Shown here piece after piece: positions 11,690-22,821 of a stretch of DNA of 64,000 bases. How positions within the stretch are numbered: the stretch's first letter is position 1; every line of letters starts with the position of its first letter. The position numbers and the translations under genes were made by a program. Source of the DNA: Micropterus salmoides (taxonomy: Eukaryota; Chordata; Actinopteri; Centrarchiformes; Centrarchidae); assembly GCF_014851395.1 (NCBI RefSeq), contig NW_024044348.1:23933890-23997889 (forward strand), in the 5' to 3' direction. The notes beneath the pieces are model-generated. The model saw only the letters and a program-made list of their open reading frames with translations, did not search any database and was not told where the DNA came from.

Positions 11690-12075
11690 GCCTCCAGAGA
11701 AGTACCTGTCACAGCCTTCACAACATCCTGGTGGACCAAAAAAGCAGCAGCAGTGGACGCCTCTTCTTGCTTTTCTGCAGGACTGAGAGGTTCAGGAGAT
11801 CCTTTATCCCCAAAGCCATCAGACTTTTTAACCAGTCAGCCTCTCTACTCTCTTTATCTCTCTCTCTCTCCCTACCCATCCTCCCCCAAGGGTCGGTGAA
11901 ATACTCCTTCAAACTGTTTTATTGGCACTTTTTAATGGCACTGTTTCTGTTAGCACATTCATTCATCATGTTATTTACTTATTTCTGTATTTATCTTATT
12001 TATTTATTATTTGTCTGTTTTTAACTCATCGCTACTGTCTGTTATTGTTTTTTAATCTGTTTGTATGCTAACACT
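11690..12075 (+). mobile_element. LINE 3' fragment
   Basis: Plus-strand reading SGRLFLLFCRTERFRRSFIP followed by KAIRLFNQS matches the C-terminal end typical of fish L2/CR1/Rex LINE proteins, followed by an AT-rich 3' tail. The fragment lacks all catalytic motifs. A pyrimidine-rich (CT)n run at 11847-11872 lies inside it. Confidence 0.65.
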
Positions 12076-12108
12076 AACTAGCTAACTAACTAACTAACTA
12101 ACTAACTA
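12075..12108. repeat. (CTAA)n microsatellite
   Basis: About eight copies of CTAA/GCTAA directly after the LINE 3' fragment; it may be the simple-repeat tail of that element. Confidence 0.85.
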
Positions 12109-12369
12109 TCCATCTATGTATCTGTCTCAAGTTTTGTGTTTAGTCTTCCATTGTCTGACATATTAACACGGATCGTGGAAGTGTCTGATTGACCGAATCT
12201 TAAAATCTTAATATCTACTGCCTTTTTCATTTTTAGTCCTCATTATTTAGTGTGCAACAAGACATTTAAAGATGCAACTCATTATCTCATCATCCTCTTT
12301 TAGAACATTTTGTCATTTAATTTAATCTCAGTTTGGCAGTCAGTGATCCACAGAGTAACGTACACCTAC

Positions 12370-12561
12370 CGACACACGTTGGAGGGTCAGGCTGCCAGTA
12401 GAATCTGTTATCCATCCGTACACATGTAATGGTGTCCTGGCCTTGCAACTGGTAGCCTGGGTCACATTGGAACGTCATACTGTCACCAGGCTCCTTACTG
12501 TCCCCGTATCGAGAACCATTTACAGGGATGCCTGGGTCATTGCATGTTGTTGCTGTAGTGG
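12370..12561 (-). CDS. csmd1: csmd1 exon, sushi 8
   Basis: 192 bp, phase 1 to 1, donor GTAGGTGT. It encodes TCNDPGIPVNGSRYGDSK, MTFQCDPGYQLQGQDTITCV and FYWQPDPPTCV: all four sushi cysteines and the Trp. I chose the acceptor ACTCAG at 12562-12563 because it gives the same linker length as the human protein I remember; a second CAG nine bases downstream would remove three codons and keep the frame. Confidence 0.94.
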
Positions 12562-15033
12562 CTGAGTGTGAAACAGACAAAAAGAGAGAAGTTTTGTCAT
12601 TATATATTGCAGTTGGTAAATAGAAAGAGAGGCTTTGAGACAGATGCACACAAACACAACATTACTATTGTCGCTGGCAGCTATAAGACAAAAACATACT
12701 TTATAATATATAGACATATGATTACTAATGGGGGTATTAATTACTAATGGGGCATTCTGTCATCATACTTACAATAACTAACAAAATGATTCTATTTATT
12801 ATTGAAGATACATATGGAAACTCATCCACACCAGTTAATAACTAAATAGACTGTCCCTCCAGGATCAATCAAATTTAGCCTGGTGCTGTCTTTTTCCTTT
12901 TTAATTAGTGGCTCTCCCTTCAGGTTTAGCATTGTTCTTGGTAGGGATTCATGACAATCAGCCTCTGTGTGTAGGGATTTCAGCTACTGGGTTTGCAGTT
13001 GTGTTTAAATATACAGCAGTGTTTACGTCATATCAATCAGTCTTTAAAGACTGATTAAATGTAAAGGATATTTATTCTGCATAATAATACCTCCTTCAGA
13101 CCTCTTATATAAAAGTGGGCATTGGTCTACTTTACATTACATTTATTCATTTAGCTGACGCTTTTATCCAAAGCGACTATTTGCTTATAACTCATAGATA
13201 AATGCAACTCTTGCTGACAGATTAGATGAAGACATTGCTTCTTTTTTTAGGGATCACAAGCAAAAGAAGGTTGAGAACAACTCACTTACGTCATTTGCCA
13301 AAGAACAGACAAGACAGCATTTGCCACCACTTCAATCCTCATTATACAGTAGACTCAACAATTAGTCATGAATCTTCAGATTCAGTGGAAATTATAGATG
13401 TAATCTTGGCCAGAGCCATGGCAAAATGAGTAGAACATGAGCACATGGCAGCTAGTCTATTGTATCATAATCCACACTGAACGTGTAAATTATGTATGGC
13501 CAAATATAGTATTATAACATCAAGTTTATTATATATTTCCAGTACAAAACAGTGTTTTTTCCATCAGGTCAGTGGACAGACAGGGACACAGAGAGGACAA
13601 AATAAAAGAAAAAAAAAGCAATAAAAGCCACTCTTAATAAATCCACAAACCTTGCTTTAAATAAATAAGTGTGGTGGTAAATACCATTACCTTTGCTTTA
13701 GTAAATCAACATTGAGGTAAATATAAGGAGTCATTACCATAATAATGGAATAACGGTGCTTTATAATGTTAGTTAGTGAGTGCAAATATTTATTGTTTTA
13801 AATATGGGGAGAACAGAAAAAAATTAAATGTTTGAGAGAGATAGAGAGAGGCTGGGAGACAAAAAGCATTGGCTGTAAATATTTATGACTAAAAATTGGC
13901 ATTTGTGTGTATGCATGATTATGTATGTAGATGTATATGAACCACAGAGCAAGGAGGTGGAGGTGTATGGGCTCATGCAAGACTTGTGTTGGTAATAAAT
14001 GGCTAGGTAAAGATGATAGGTAAACGTGTGTGTGTGCGTGTGTGCTAATGTGAATAATCAGCTGTAAAGGTAAGATGGTCTTAACTGCCTGTTCTCCCGC
14101 TTCCTAAATTTTCTTACTCAGCGTGCCTCTGATTGATTTTGCTGCCACTGTGGATTGCAGTGACTTTGGCCAATGATTCGAAGGGGACAGTGCACAGGCA
14201 TTTTTGGGTCCAGTGGCTCAAACAGCAAAGGCCATCTCTACACCCAAAGGGCACAGTTATTGTGCAGGTTGCCCTTTCTTTAAAAAAAAATGGGAACCGC
14301 AGCAATAGTTTGTGTTCACTGACATCTCTTTGAGAGAGTATGATGAAGAAACTAAAATCTTGTTACAAAAAAGAGATTTTTGAGATTCACAGTTGTTCAA
14401 TTTACAAGTTCACAACCAGTAAAATGGCTGGAACCATTCATTAGCTTTAAAAAACGATTTATAGCATGTATTTATGTTATTATTCATATTAATCTATTTC
14501 ACAAAACTACTATCTTTCAAAGAATTGAACATTTCACAATGCCGTAAAATAAGTAGAATCATCACTCCTAGTTTTGGTAGTGCATTTCCTGGTTTCCTTA
14601 ACTGTGGGATACGACCAAAACATTGCCACAGGTCTCTGGTGGGCTCCTTTAGTACTTAGTGAGCCTGGGTCCCAGGGTGAGTTATTAAGTTTCTCATTTG
14701 ATTCTTTGGCTAAAGGTTTTTCAGAAATCCTGTTAAATGCAGCAATAATTCTAAATTAATTCCCTTATTGCCAATATAAATGAGGTTTATATAATAACTA
14801 CGAAACCATATGTGTGATGAGTGCTGAGTTTGTTAATTAGGTAATTTAATTGCTAATTCAGTCATTGTTTTATCTTCATGAATGGATGTTGGGGGGTAGA
14901 GTGGGGCAGACCACCCAAATCAGTGATATAGTAGAATTATGGCACATTTTATAGTTTTTCCAGTCATTCAGAGTTTCCTCTACTATGTGAATTTTAAGTT
15001 TAATAATTCTGATTTAAAGATAAGTATACTTAC
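12562..15033. other. csmd1 intron between CUB8 and sushi 8
   Basis: 2.5 kb, AT-rich. It contains a short copy of a widespread fish repeat at 13131-13190. No exon recognised; open frames at 14114-14333 lack any family pattern. Confidence 0.75.
13131..13190 (+). repeat. widespread teleost interspersed motif
   Basis: ACATTTATTCATTTAGCTGA followed by CGCTTTTATCCAAAGCGACT is a core repeated in very many fish genomes. I recognise the motif from memory but cannot name the family with confidence. Flanks beyond this core show nothing. Confidence 0.6.
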
Positions 15034-15245
15034 TGGAGAACTGTATAGAAAAGCCTTGCTTGCTGATGAAATAATCAGAATCAAACTGTAATGTGAGTAT
15101 GTTGAAAGTCGAGTGGATATCTTCAGGTAAGGCTGGGCCTGACCACTCTTTCAATAGTATCCCTCCGTCTGATGGCCCAGATGGACCATCCCAAACTCTC
15201 AGGATATCGTGGCCGACCTCAGTGTCAAAGACGATGAAGTGGAGG
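15034..15245 (-). CDS. csmd1: csmd1 exon, CUB8 C-terminal segment
   Basis: 212 bp, phase 2 to 1, acceptor TTTTCTCAG and donor GTAAGTAT. It encodes SLHFIVFDTEVGHDILRVWD, GPSGPSDGGILLKEWSGP, ALPEDIHSTFNILTLQFD and FISKQGFSIQFS. DTEVGHD...WDGP is the CUB calcium-site pattern. The loop GPSGPSDGG appears three residues longer than the human GPVDSD loop as I remember it; the change is in frame. Confidence 0.95.
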
Positions 15246-15827
15246 CTGAGAAAACATGGAAAATTATACAGGAGATCATTGCTATAAAACAAATATTAAC
15301 ACATGTTCCTTATTCAAACAAATAAAATAAAATAAAAATAGATAAATGAACTAATATGATGCAGAGACACACACACACAAACAGGAATGTCAACAGTGGC
15401 CCACACTGTGTTGAGAAACACAATGGTGGCATAATGACTAATGTGGTGTACTCTCCTACACAGCAGTAGTTTTGACAGTAAACATTTATCTATAATTTAT
15501 GAATAATCATTATCTGACAGCCTTGTAAGTCTTTACCTGTAGTCCATGTAGAGTGAGAGATGTTGTTGTGTGGGAATTGTCCTATATAATGCTACTACTG
15601 TATTACTGCTCCTAGCAAATATAGGGTTAGCCAGTAAGCTAGCAGGATCAGAGCAAAGCAACTCTGCATATACTTGTTAGTATACATGATGTCGTATTAT
15701 ATGAAAAACATGTCTTGACTAGTTTTGTTAAATGTTAAACCAAAAAAAGACAAAAACAACTCCAGATAACTGTAGGCCATCAGCATACTCAGTGGCTTCA
15801 GTGTATTTCCAGCTTCTTCATAATTAC
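15246..15827. other. csmd1 intron inside CUB8
   Basis: 582 bp. AT-rich, with a short AC-rich stretch near 15370. Nothing else recognised. Confidence 0.8.
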
Positions 15828-15954
15828 CTGATAGTCTTGCCCGTATCAGCCTCTATAGTCCAGGTACAGTGGAGGTTGTTGTCATAAGGAGCAGGATATC
15901 CCGGAGACAGAATCCGACCAGACACTGCTCCAGTTATGTGACCTCCACACTCCG
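15828..15954 (-). CDS. csmd1: csmd1 exon, CUB8 N-terminal segment
   Basis: 127 bp, phase 1 to 2, acceptor CCTTGTAG and donor GTAATTATG. It encodes AECGGHITGAVSGRILSPGY, PAPYDNNLHCTWTIEADTGK and TI. CGG and HCTW carry the first CUB disulfide. It is not visible as a long reading frame and rests on splice sites, phase and family pattern. Confidence 0.93.
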
Positions 15955-17839
15955 CTACAAGGACACAAGACACAGGAATTATCATAACTGGAAATAAAAT
16001 AAAATAAAATACTTTTGTTTCCCCTCTTTTAATTGAGGTTCTAAGTATTAATAATTGAAATATATCTATCCAGTCAGAAATTTATTTATATATAAAACCA
16101 CATTTTCATCTTAACCAAATTAACAAAACACATACAAAACCACACTTGGCACACACCTAACTGGGCAAACTGGGAACTTACCAAATTAAGGATCACAGGC
16201 AAACCCATACAATGTACGACTACTGCAAGGTTAGTATGAATTACAAACCTTGCAGTAGATATTGTTGGCATCTTGCAGCCACCTCGGCCATAAAATCCAG
16301 CAACAAAGACATTTGGACTGTACTGGAGAAATTGATTTAACTTTTTATGAGGTAACCAAATAAAGAAAAGAAGGGCTATAAATGTGCACCACTTCACAGT
16401 CCTTTTACCCCACAGCCTGATTTGTACAAGGCATACTGTAATTCTGTGGTTTAGTAGCTCTTGCTCTTTTTGTTTTAGATAACTTGTTAATGTCCTTCCT
16501 TTTATAGTGTCTCTCTGAGTTAAAGGTTTTCACAGCTTCCCTCAGTTTCTCAGAACAGAGACCTGGTCCATGACCTGAGCTGAACCACAGTAAAATCGTA
16601 CACTAATTGGGAAGAGTAGGGTCTTATTGCCATGGCTCTCCGGGTCTCTGTTTAAACATTGTCTAATAACAGAGTGGATCCAAATGGATATGGGTGTACT
16701 CGCTATCAGCTCAGATCACATGGTACTGTACGCCATCATCGTCACTGGAGAAAACATTTTGGGAAAATGTTTGTCTTTAAATGACAAATATTGTTTCTGG
16801 AATTAGACTCAGGTATTTTCTAGGTTACAAAATTATTACCTTCTGTTCATTGATCGGCCAGATGGCTATGGCAAAAGAATATTGGAGGAGAAGAAAATAT
16901 AACTTTCAATATTTCTATAAATTAGTCTTGCATATAAATAAATTATTTTGGAGTTAGTTTCTATGACTTTATATTTGTTCTAAGGATGCTATTATTATAC
17001 TGCTGCTCTGTTCAAGCTTCGTGGCTTGTTAATTGTTAGAGGAAAATGTTGCTGCCGGTGTTGGTGCTCTCTGGGTTCTGTCTGGCTTGATCACATTTTG
17101 GACCAGGTCTACTTATCCGCGGGTATATTCTGATCAGGTCTGACTGTGCTCAGGTCCCTGTCAGATCTGGCTTTTTAAAAAGTAACTTATTGGTTTTGGG
17201 TAGATTTCCCATGGCTCTGTTTAGGATCAGGTCCAGCATCATGGACCTGTGAAGACCTCCACTCTCAGTTAAACGACATTATTTGTATCATATTTCTAGG
17301 CTTTCTTTCCAACTCTATTTACATTTCAGTTAATCTCCACAAGAGGCGGCTCCTCTACTTTGCTGTAATTTACTCTGTGGTGTGAAGGTTGAGTCAAATG
17401 AGAATCAGTTAAGAAAGGCTTGAATCATTAAATCAACCTTGAATTACCCAAGCCCCTGCCATACAGTTTCAAGGTTGGTGAATAACTTTGATGGCTGTTT
17501 TCCCTTAAGGATCTTGCTATAGTGTTCAAAGTTCAAGAAAAAGAACTGGCTTTTTGTGTTATTTTTACATTGTTTTCAGTGGTGAGGAACAGGGGAGATT
17601 GGCAGGAAGCAGGAGAAAGGCTGGGAGCAGATTTGAACTCATCATGGTAGTACATGGCACACATAGAGCCAGGAGATCTCTGTTGATTAGACAACAGTTT
17701 TGTATGGAGAAGGCTTATATTAGTGTGTTTGTGTGAGTTAAGAGGGCACCATTAAAACAGCTCTGCAATCAACAATATCATGACAACCTACTGCTGTTGC
17801 ATTACCCTAGGCAGAATGCACTCAACTACACATTCACAT

Positions 17840-17899
<60 letters not shown>

Positions 17900-20306
17900 G
17901 GCCAGAATCATACTTGAAAACATGTATGCAATTATGCAAGCACATACAATATAACCAATTGTTTCAGTCCCTGGAGATAGAAAATATAGTAAGAAAGGCA
18001 ACTACTCCGCTGTGTTTTATTACAAAAAGCAGATAGAGACGGAAGAGGCATAGACACACAAGGAGAGAAAGAAATAGTTATTTTGTATGCTTGGGCCAAC
18101 ATAACTGCAATTTCCAGAAATAGAAAAAGAAAGGGAGAATAACAGGCACACACATATAGAGAAGAGGATTGACAGGTTTACTGTATGAATCGCGAACGAG
18201 AGAATGACAAAAAGCGTCTGAGGTAGACCATCACTCTGTTCGACTCCATGTGGGAGAAAGAGAGGGTATAGAAACAGCCTGAGGCAAAGCCATCGCCTCA
18301 TCTCCATGCTTGTACATGCAGATATGGGACCGAGCCAAACCGACAGGGAAGGGGTCAGAGAGTGGCAGAAAGACAAACACCCCAACAGACAGACAAAGGA
18401 GGAAGATACAAAGGTAGCTATAGGGGTAGTTAGCCTTGGGCTCTGCCAGCAAGTATTCTCCTGGTTGCTGGCTTACCTGAAATAAGGCAGGGACATAGCA
18501 GCTACAAATTAATGACTGACTGCAGAGGTACACAGGGACACACACAAAGATTTAGATTTACACACACATCCAGCCAAAAACGTATACTCATTCTCATTCA
18601 AATACACATAAATACATTCACCGCACACGCCTATGCACCCACATTCTTTCTAGTTGCTATTAGCAACCACATCAGGCCATGTCCCACCTCAGCGAGCTCA
18701 GGTGCGCTGGCAGGTTAGAAAGACACAAAGTTTGGCTCTGCAGTAGGGCCAAATTAACATGTGCCAAGTGCCCACATCTACCCAACAAGGTAGAAATACT
18801 ATACAGGGAAAGTGCTTTCATTTGTAAAATATGCAAAGCCACAAAATATTTATGAACAAGCAGGAATTATGGTCGTTAAAAATTTGCTTTAGGGATTTCA
18901 AAGCTAGTCAGGAACAATACAAACAAACAAATGGCAAGTCCATGCTTCACTGGTGGCTGCTGAATGACAATAAGGAACCAGAATGGCCATCTGTACATAT
19001 TGCAGGTAAAACCCAAAACAACTTTTACAGGTCCATGAGCAAAAGAAAAAAATCACCATGTCAAAGCAGGTGAATCATTTGCCACTCTCCTCTCCAACCT
19101 AATTAAGAGCTGCCAAGTGCCAACTAAAGCTAAATCTGCCCTCTGGCAGCTTATCTACCTCAAACCTGGGAAATATTCAAATTTATTCTAAATATGCCAA
19201 ATTTTCACTGTCTGAAAAATAAAACCTGATATTGTGGGAGTGCACAGCAACAGTCAAATAGATGGTGGAGTATTACAACATGCTTTCTGGAAGTTCTCAT
19301 TGGCTTCAATTAAAATTCTATAATAATTTTCTCAAAACTTAACAATTGCTTGTATGTCCAAATGTGTTACTATGACATTTACATTAGAAATAAGCTGTCA
19401 TCCTTATTAAGTCAATAAAAATCATACCATTTGGGTGTTTTAAACAGCAATATGCATGATTAGAGTTGAATATGATGATACAGTTTTTTTCAATTATTTG
19501 TGGAATTATTGCCACTACTTTTACTATATTGACATAAAAGCATGCAAAACAATTATTCAAACTTCTGAAAGTAACAAAGGATGCAGTCATCAGTTTTGGG
19601 TGCACTTTCAGTCCAGTCTGTTGTCCAGTATCAAAAAAGATACACTCACTCAACAATTTCAGATAAATCAATATTGTTTTTGCATCACATCACTTTCTGA
19701 CATCTGGAAAAAGTCTGCTTCTGATAGAATATTCTAGTTATTGTGCATGCTGAGAATAGAACAGTAAGCTAAGGCTTCTGTCAAAGTCCTTGGCATAAAA
19801 TACTGTGTGCACCTTCAGGGTACAAGAAAATAGTCTGGCTTACATTATAAATTTATCAAAGTTCAATTCCGACAGTCCTCCCCTATTTTTGCACCTTAAC
19901 CATGCCATCCTTAAAATACACAGGCGCCTGGTGCACTAAAATCTCATACCCGGTGACATCCTGCTGTCCAAGCACAGATAGCCTTGTGAGCACAGGTTGA
20001 TGGAGCAGCAAGGGCTGTTTTTACGCACAGAGATGTATTAGCGCCACAATGAATATTTCCCCCAGTGTTGAATCAGCCCCCATGACCTCTTTTCAAAGTA
20101 TTCACGTGTACTGACTCAATCACTTGTTCACTCGCTCACTCTCTTTTGAATCAGCACACTCATGCTGGAGCTTACAGACACAAGTTTCAACTGCTTCTGC
20201 CTGCTATTTTTATTCAATGAATTGTATGAAACATGTTAATAATTCAGATCTTGTAGTTCTGAATCATTGATGTACATAGATCCTAACCATGTGTTGGCAT
20301 ACTGAC
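15955..20306. other. csmd1 intron between sushi 7 and CUB8
   Basis: 4.35 kb. A (CA)n run lies at 17842-17898. No transposon ends or exon-like frames found. Purine-rich stretches occur around 18040-18140. Confidence 0.75.
17842..17898. repeat. (CA)n microsatellite
   Basis: About 28 uninterrupted CA units, likely length-variable. Confidence 0.97.
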
Positions 20307-20498
20307 CGATACAGGAAGGAAGCGGTTTGTCCCAGACACGTCTGTCCCCGCTAAGACAGGTCAGTGTACTGCTACCATGGAGACTATATCCAGGGTTGCA
20401 GGAGTACAAGACAAAAGTGTTGGCATAATGACCGTCGTCCTGGATCTTATAGCCATAACTAGGGACACCTGGTTCCTCGCAGCGCACTAGATCAAAAC
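20307..20498 (-). CDS. csmd1: csmd1 exon, sushi 7
   Basis: 192 bp, phase 1 to 1, acceptor TCTTTCCAG and donor GTCAGTATG. It encodes SFDLVRCEEPGVPSYGYKIQ, VLYSCNPGYSLHGS, TCLSGDRRVWDKPLPSCI. Four sushi cysteines and the Trp are present. The donor has C at +3 (GTCAGT), a weaker consensus than its neighbours. Confidence 0.94.
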
Positions 20499-22664
20499 CT
20501 GGAAAGAGACCCACAGACACACATAGAGGGAAACACACACAGACAGGTACACACACACGTAAAGATTAGGTCTTCCTGTCCATGCACAAGACAACATTGC
20601 ATAAATGAACAGGGTGATTCAGAGCAAGTCTGGACAAGAGGACATAAGGTCATAGTACTCTTCTTGAACACTCATTGCTAATGCTGAAATCCTGTGTGAC
20701 AGCTGCAGGAAAAGCTATTGGACATTTCAGACTTCATTTCAGATTTCATATGCTTGTTTATATGATATTCAAAATATGGGCATTCTCCCTTTTCTGAAAG
20801 GTATCATGATGTGCAGTGAACAGCACAGGCGATTATATTTATGGACAGAAAATGTGGTTCTGTGGAAAAACATCAAATGATAATTTCACATCCCACACAA
20901 GCACAAATATACTGTCCACTTGAATGAACACACTGCAAGGGACGTCTGTGTGTTTTGAAGATAACAAAGAACAGGAAAGTTTCCTGCCTTTAAGACAAAT
21001 GGATAAACAAAGACATGACAATGTCACCAACACATTTTCTATCCCTCAGGTCAGCCTCTTCAAAACAGAATGTCCTCCCTTAGATCAGAAAAATCAGAGT
21101 TCAATGAACAATGAACATTGAATCGTATATATATTAGCCCACTTATGACATAACAACTTACTGAAAACTCAATTTTACAACAAGCTTAATGTAACTTCTA
21201 AACCACACTGCAAGCGCATATTCTGAATGTAAAGTAACATCCATGGACTATAAACAAAATTCTTCTAAAAGCTGAGCTTTTGTCAGTGAAATAATGTCTT
21301 TTTGGCAGAGAGTGTTGGTAAAATACTTGATTAGACTGACAGCAATTTCCAACATTCCTCTTGACTGCTGAATGGTGTAATTATATGTAAAACATCACCT
21401 GTTATCTGTTATTTCTGGAAGAATTAGGGCACAAACTCAGAATGCAGTCATTGTCCAATCGCAATTTACTCATCCATAAAGACTTGTACACAGCCAGCAA
21501 CTTTTTAAGTGAGCTGTCTCCACAGTTTTCTGAGGTGTTTCTAAGACTGCCTATTCCTTCCTGCATCCTTTTCAGCAAAATAGATGCATCTCACTTCTGT
21601 TGTTGTTAAATGTATGTTAAGTCTTGAACAGAAGTTTGAATTATTATTACTCTATTAATATAGCCTCTCACACTGTGCACTATTAAAGCTGTTCTACTCA
21701 GTCCTTGACCTTCCTTACGAAACCTGCCTCTATTCATCGGATGCTTCTCTCTCTCCGTTCCCCTGTTTAAACTTTCTATCAATCTCTCTTATCTGTCCAT
21801 CAGCTCATCCATTGTAGCAGAACTTTGCAGAAGGTGTCACCTTCTCCAGTTTAATGACTTGCAGATTAACGGCTGTGTAATGGTTTGACTGACATACCGA
21901 GCATCCATCTTGTATCCATCTACCTTCATCCATTCGCCCCTCTGTCCAGCCGCTCTTCCACTCCAGATGCGTCACTTTCTCACCTTCTTTTAATGACTTG
22001 CAGATAAATGCTCTTCTAATAGCCTCTTTGACTTACACAGCAGCTGGTCTTGCCTTCTTAAGAGATTCGCCTTTAACATGTGTATGTGTGTGTTTGTGTG
22101 AGAGTGAGTGTGTGGGGGAGGGGGGGCATGTACGTATGTTTCAAGCATTCATATTCACATTTCTGTATGCTTGGTAGACTATTACTACTACTTTAGCACT
22201 CTGGCCTCCACCTTCAACAGAAATTGCTTAGAAAAGAGATTGTGGTCCATCTGTCAGAAGTGAAAGAAATAGCTTAGTAATTTGATCAAGGAAAAAATGT
22301 CCTCTCTACAGTTTTGTAGTACATGACACATTTTGTATTCTGGTATGTAGCACTCAAGAATCACTTGACTGAGGCACAAGACAGGATATATTTATGAGGG
22401 CAATCTAACACAATCACTACCACTTTAATTTTCAATTAGAAACATCTCCTTACAAGGACCCTGAGATACTCAAAATTTTGCAAATTACTGTTTGTGTTTG
22501 TGTTTGTGTGTGTATGAGAGAGTGTGTGTGTGTGTGTGTGTGAGAGCTAAAGAGAGGGCACTTTCCTTGGCCATGCTTGAACAAATCATGGCTGTAACAG
22601 TAAATATAAAAGACAATCAATTGCTCATTTCTAATCTGTTAATCCTAAATTAAAAACAACTCAC
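20499..22664. other. csmd1 intron between CUB7 and sushi 7
   Basis: 2.2 kb, unique-looking. It has imperfect TG-rich stretches near 22080-22130 and 22494-22542. No exon recognised. Confidence 0.75.
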
Positions 22665-22821
22665 TTGTGTATGTGAGGCGGAAGCCCTGACTGGTTCCAG
22701 AGGCGTTGCTGTTGAACTCCAGCCACAAGCGATTGGACGTACTATTGATGACATGACCCATCATGTCATCATGTGTGAAGTTGCCAAGGAGACGGGATGA
22801 AGTGTTCTCTCCATCAAACGC
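22665..22821 (-). CDS. csmd1: csmd1 exon, CUB7 C-terminal segment
   Basis: 157 bp, phase 0 to 1, acceptor TTGACAG and donor GTGAGTTG. It encodes AFDGENTSSRLLGNFTHDDM, MGHVINSTSNRLWLEFNS and NASGTSQGFRLTYT. NFT, NST and NAS are potential N-glycosylation sites. It completes CUB7 and is separated from its first half by a 4.8-kb intron. Confidence 0.93.

Noticed and set aside
11683..12024. Possible 113-residue plus-strand host gene
   Set aside because: The first half is a LINE C-terminal tail and the second half translates the AT-rich 3' tail and simple repeats.
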